Shown piece by piece: positions 7,013-8,096 of a stretch of 8,096 nucleotides of DNA (position 1 is the stretch's first letter; each line of letters opens with the position of its first letter). Source of the DNA: CAYWHE01 sp964458125 (GTDB lineage Bacteria; Bacteroidota; Bacteroidia; AKYH767-A; OLB10); contig CAYWHE010000192.1 of assembly GCA_964458125.1 (NCBI GenBank), positions 1 through 8,096 on the forward strand. Direction: 5' to 3'. The translations under genes and the position numbers were made by a program. The notes under the pieces are model-generated. The model worked only from the letters and a program-made list of their open reading frames with translations, made no database searches and was not told the DNA's origin.

Positions 7013-8096
7013 ATGTGTGGAATCTCTGGCATTTTCGGAATGACGGATGCGGTGGCAGCTGCGGCCATAGTGCAGAAAATGAACGACAGCATCGCTCACC
7101 GCGGTCCTGATGATTTAGGCTGCTTTGCAGCGCCCGGCATTGCCCTCGGACACCGCCGTCTGGCTATCCTGGACCTGTCTCCCGGCGGGCATCAGCCCAT
7201 GCAGAGTGCCGACGAAAACCTGGAAATTGTTTTTAACGGTGAAATCTATAATTTCAGGGAAACCCGCGATCTGCTGCATGGATACCCGTTTAAAACCGAG
7301 TCCGACACCGAAGTCATCCTGGCCGCTTACCGGAAATGGGGCCGTGATTGCCTGCATCGTTTGAACGGCATGTTTGCCCTCGCCATCTGGGATAAACAAA
7401 AACAGGAATTGTTCATTGCCCGCGACCGGCTGGGCATCAAGCCTTTGTATTATTATCAACACGACAACCTGTTTATTTTCTGCTCAGAAGTGCGGGGTCT
7501 GCTGGCCTCCGGCATGGTCCCCCGGAAAATCAACCAGGATGCCCTGTATGATTACTTCACCTATCAAACGGTTCATGCGCCGGCTACCATCATCCGGAAC
7601 GTACAGGCTCTGATGCCCGGTCATCATGTGACCATGGCAAAAGGGAAATGGGAACTGCAGGAATACTGGAGCCTGAAAGGCAACCGGAGCAGGGAGGCTG
7701 AAAATCAGCCTTATTCCGAAATCTGCAGTCGCGTAAATGAATTGTTGACGGCCTCCGTTAAGCGAAGGCTGATCAGCGATGTGCCATTCGGTGCATTCTT
7801 ATCCGGGGGAATTGATTCCAGTGCCGTGGTGGGACTCATGAGCAGGGTTCACACACAGCCTGTAAAAACATTTCATATCAGTTTTGATGAATCGGCTTTC
7901 AGTGAAGCTGTTTATGCCCGTATGATCGCCAAACGGTTTCATACCGATCACCATGAGTTTGTGGTACGACCGGCCGAATTTTTACAGCAGTTGCCCGAAG
8001 CACTCAAAGCCATGGATCACCCCAGCGGTGACGGCCCGAATTCCTACCTGGTTTCCAAAATCACCCGGCAAAACGGCATCACCATGGCCCTCTCCG
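7013..8096 (+). CDS. asnB: Asparagine synthase-like glutamine-dependent amidotransferase (3' end beyond window)
   Basis: The first 361 codons are open, and the gene runs off the window without a stop; AsnB-type proteins are usually about 600 residues. The N-terminal class II glutaminase domain starts with MCGISGIFG. Cys2 would be the nucleophile after Met removal. HRGPDD at 29-34, RRLAILDLS at 48-56, NGEIYN at 75-80 and D98 complete the glutamine pocket. The synthetase domain carries the ATP pyrophosphatase P-loop SGGIDSS at 264-270 and DHPSGDGPNSYLVSK at 335-349. The SGDGPN wording differs from housekeeping asparagine synthetases as I recall them and resembles homologues in exopolysaccharide loci. 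AsnB converts Asp to Asn with Gln and ATP, but homologues in O-antigen loci (for example WbpS) are thought to amidate sugar carboxyl groups, which is a reasonable inference here. It begins one base after the glycosyltransferase stop, so the two are almost certainly cotranscribed. Confidence 0.93.
   Translation, partial: MCGISGIFGMTDAVAAAAIVQKMNDSIAHRGPDDLGCFAAPGIALGHRRLAILDLSPGGHQPMQSADENLEIVFNGEIYNFRETRDLLHGYPFKTESDTEVILAAYRKWGRDCLHRLNGMFALAIWDKQKQELFIARDRLGIKPLYYYQHDNLFIFCSEVRGLLASGMVPRKINQDALYDYFTYQTVHAPATIIRNVQALMPGHHVTMAKGKWELQEYWSLKGNRSREAENQPYSEICSRVNELLTASVKRRLISDVPFGAFLSGGIDSSAVVGLMSRVHTQPVKTFHISFDESAFSEAVYARMIAKRFHTDHHEFVVRPAEFLQQLPEALKAMDHPSGDGPNSYLVSKITRQNGITMALS

Noticed and set aside
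7125..7613. Short + strand frames inside the amidotransferase
   Set aside because: They are alternate-frame shadows; the AsnB frame from 7013 holds all family motifs and stays open to the window end.

Overview
The window looks like part of a cell-surface polysaccharide (exopolysaccharide, capsule or O-antigen) biosynthesis cluster, probably from a member of the Bacteroidota. The evidence for the phylum is indirect. Start codons lack a clear Shine-Dalgarno sequence and often follow A/T-rich leaders, the one credible promoter element (TATATTTG at 4625-4632) fits the Bacteroidota -7 consensus TAnnTTTG, and the protein families and their order fit environmental Bacteroidota surface-glycan loci. 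G+C looks close to one half by eye. No genus can be assigned.

All seven recognisable genes are on the + strand. Bases 1-135 are non-coding and hold a degenerate hexamer repeat, an imperfect hairpin and a weak terminator-like stem. Next come a WalW-type polysaccharide deacetylase-like protein (136-1176), an atypical GT4-like glycosyltransferase (1277-2425), an extended-SDR nucleotide-sugar epimerase/dehydratase (2453-3358) and a canonical GT4 glycosyltransferase (3355-4491), which overlaps the epimerase by an ATGA. A 179-bp gap with a candidate promoter follows. A second tightly packed block starts there: a multi-spanning Wzy/WaaL-type O-antigen polymerase/ligase (4671-5978), another GT4 glycosyltransferase overlapping it by 50 nt (5929-7011), and a glutamine-dependent asparagine synthase-like amidotransferase (from 7013, cut off by the window end).

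A working model is that the epimerase supplies an activated sugar and the three glycosyltransferases build a lipid-linked repeat unit at the cytoplasmic face. The membrane protein would then polymerise the unit or ligate it at the periplasmic face, while the deacetylase-like protein and the AsnB-type amidotransferase modify sugars. No flippase (Wzx), initiating sugar-phosphate transferase, chain-length regulator or export protein is present, so the cluster must continue outside the window or use unlinked partners.

I found no RNA gene, CRISPR array, insertion sequence, phage gene or defence system. I see no convincing undescribed system here. The points most worth checking are the structured repeat at the left edge, the amidotransferase inside a glycan locus, and the missing first acid of EX7E in one glycosyltransferase.
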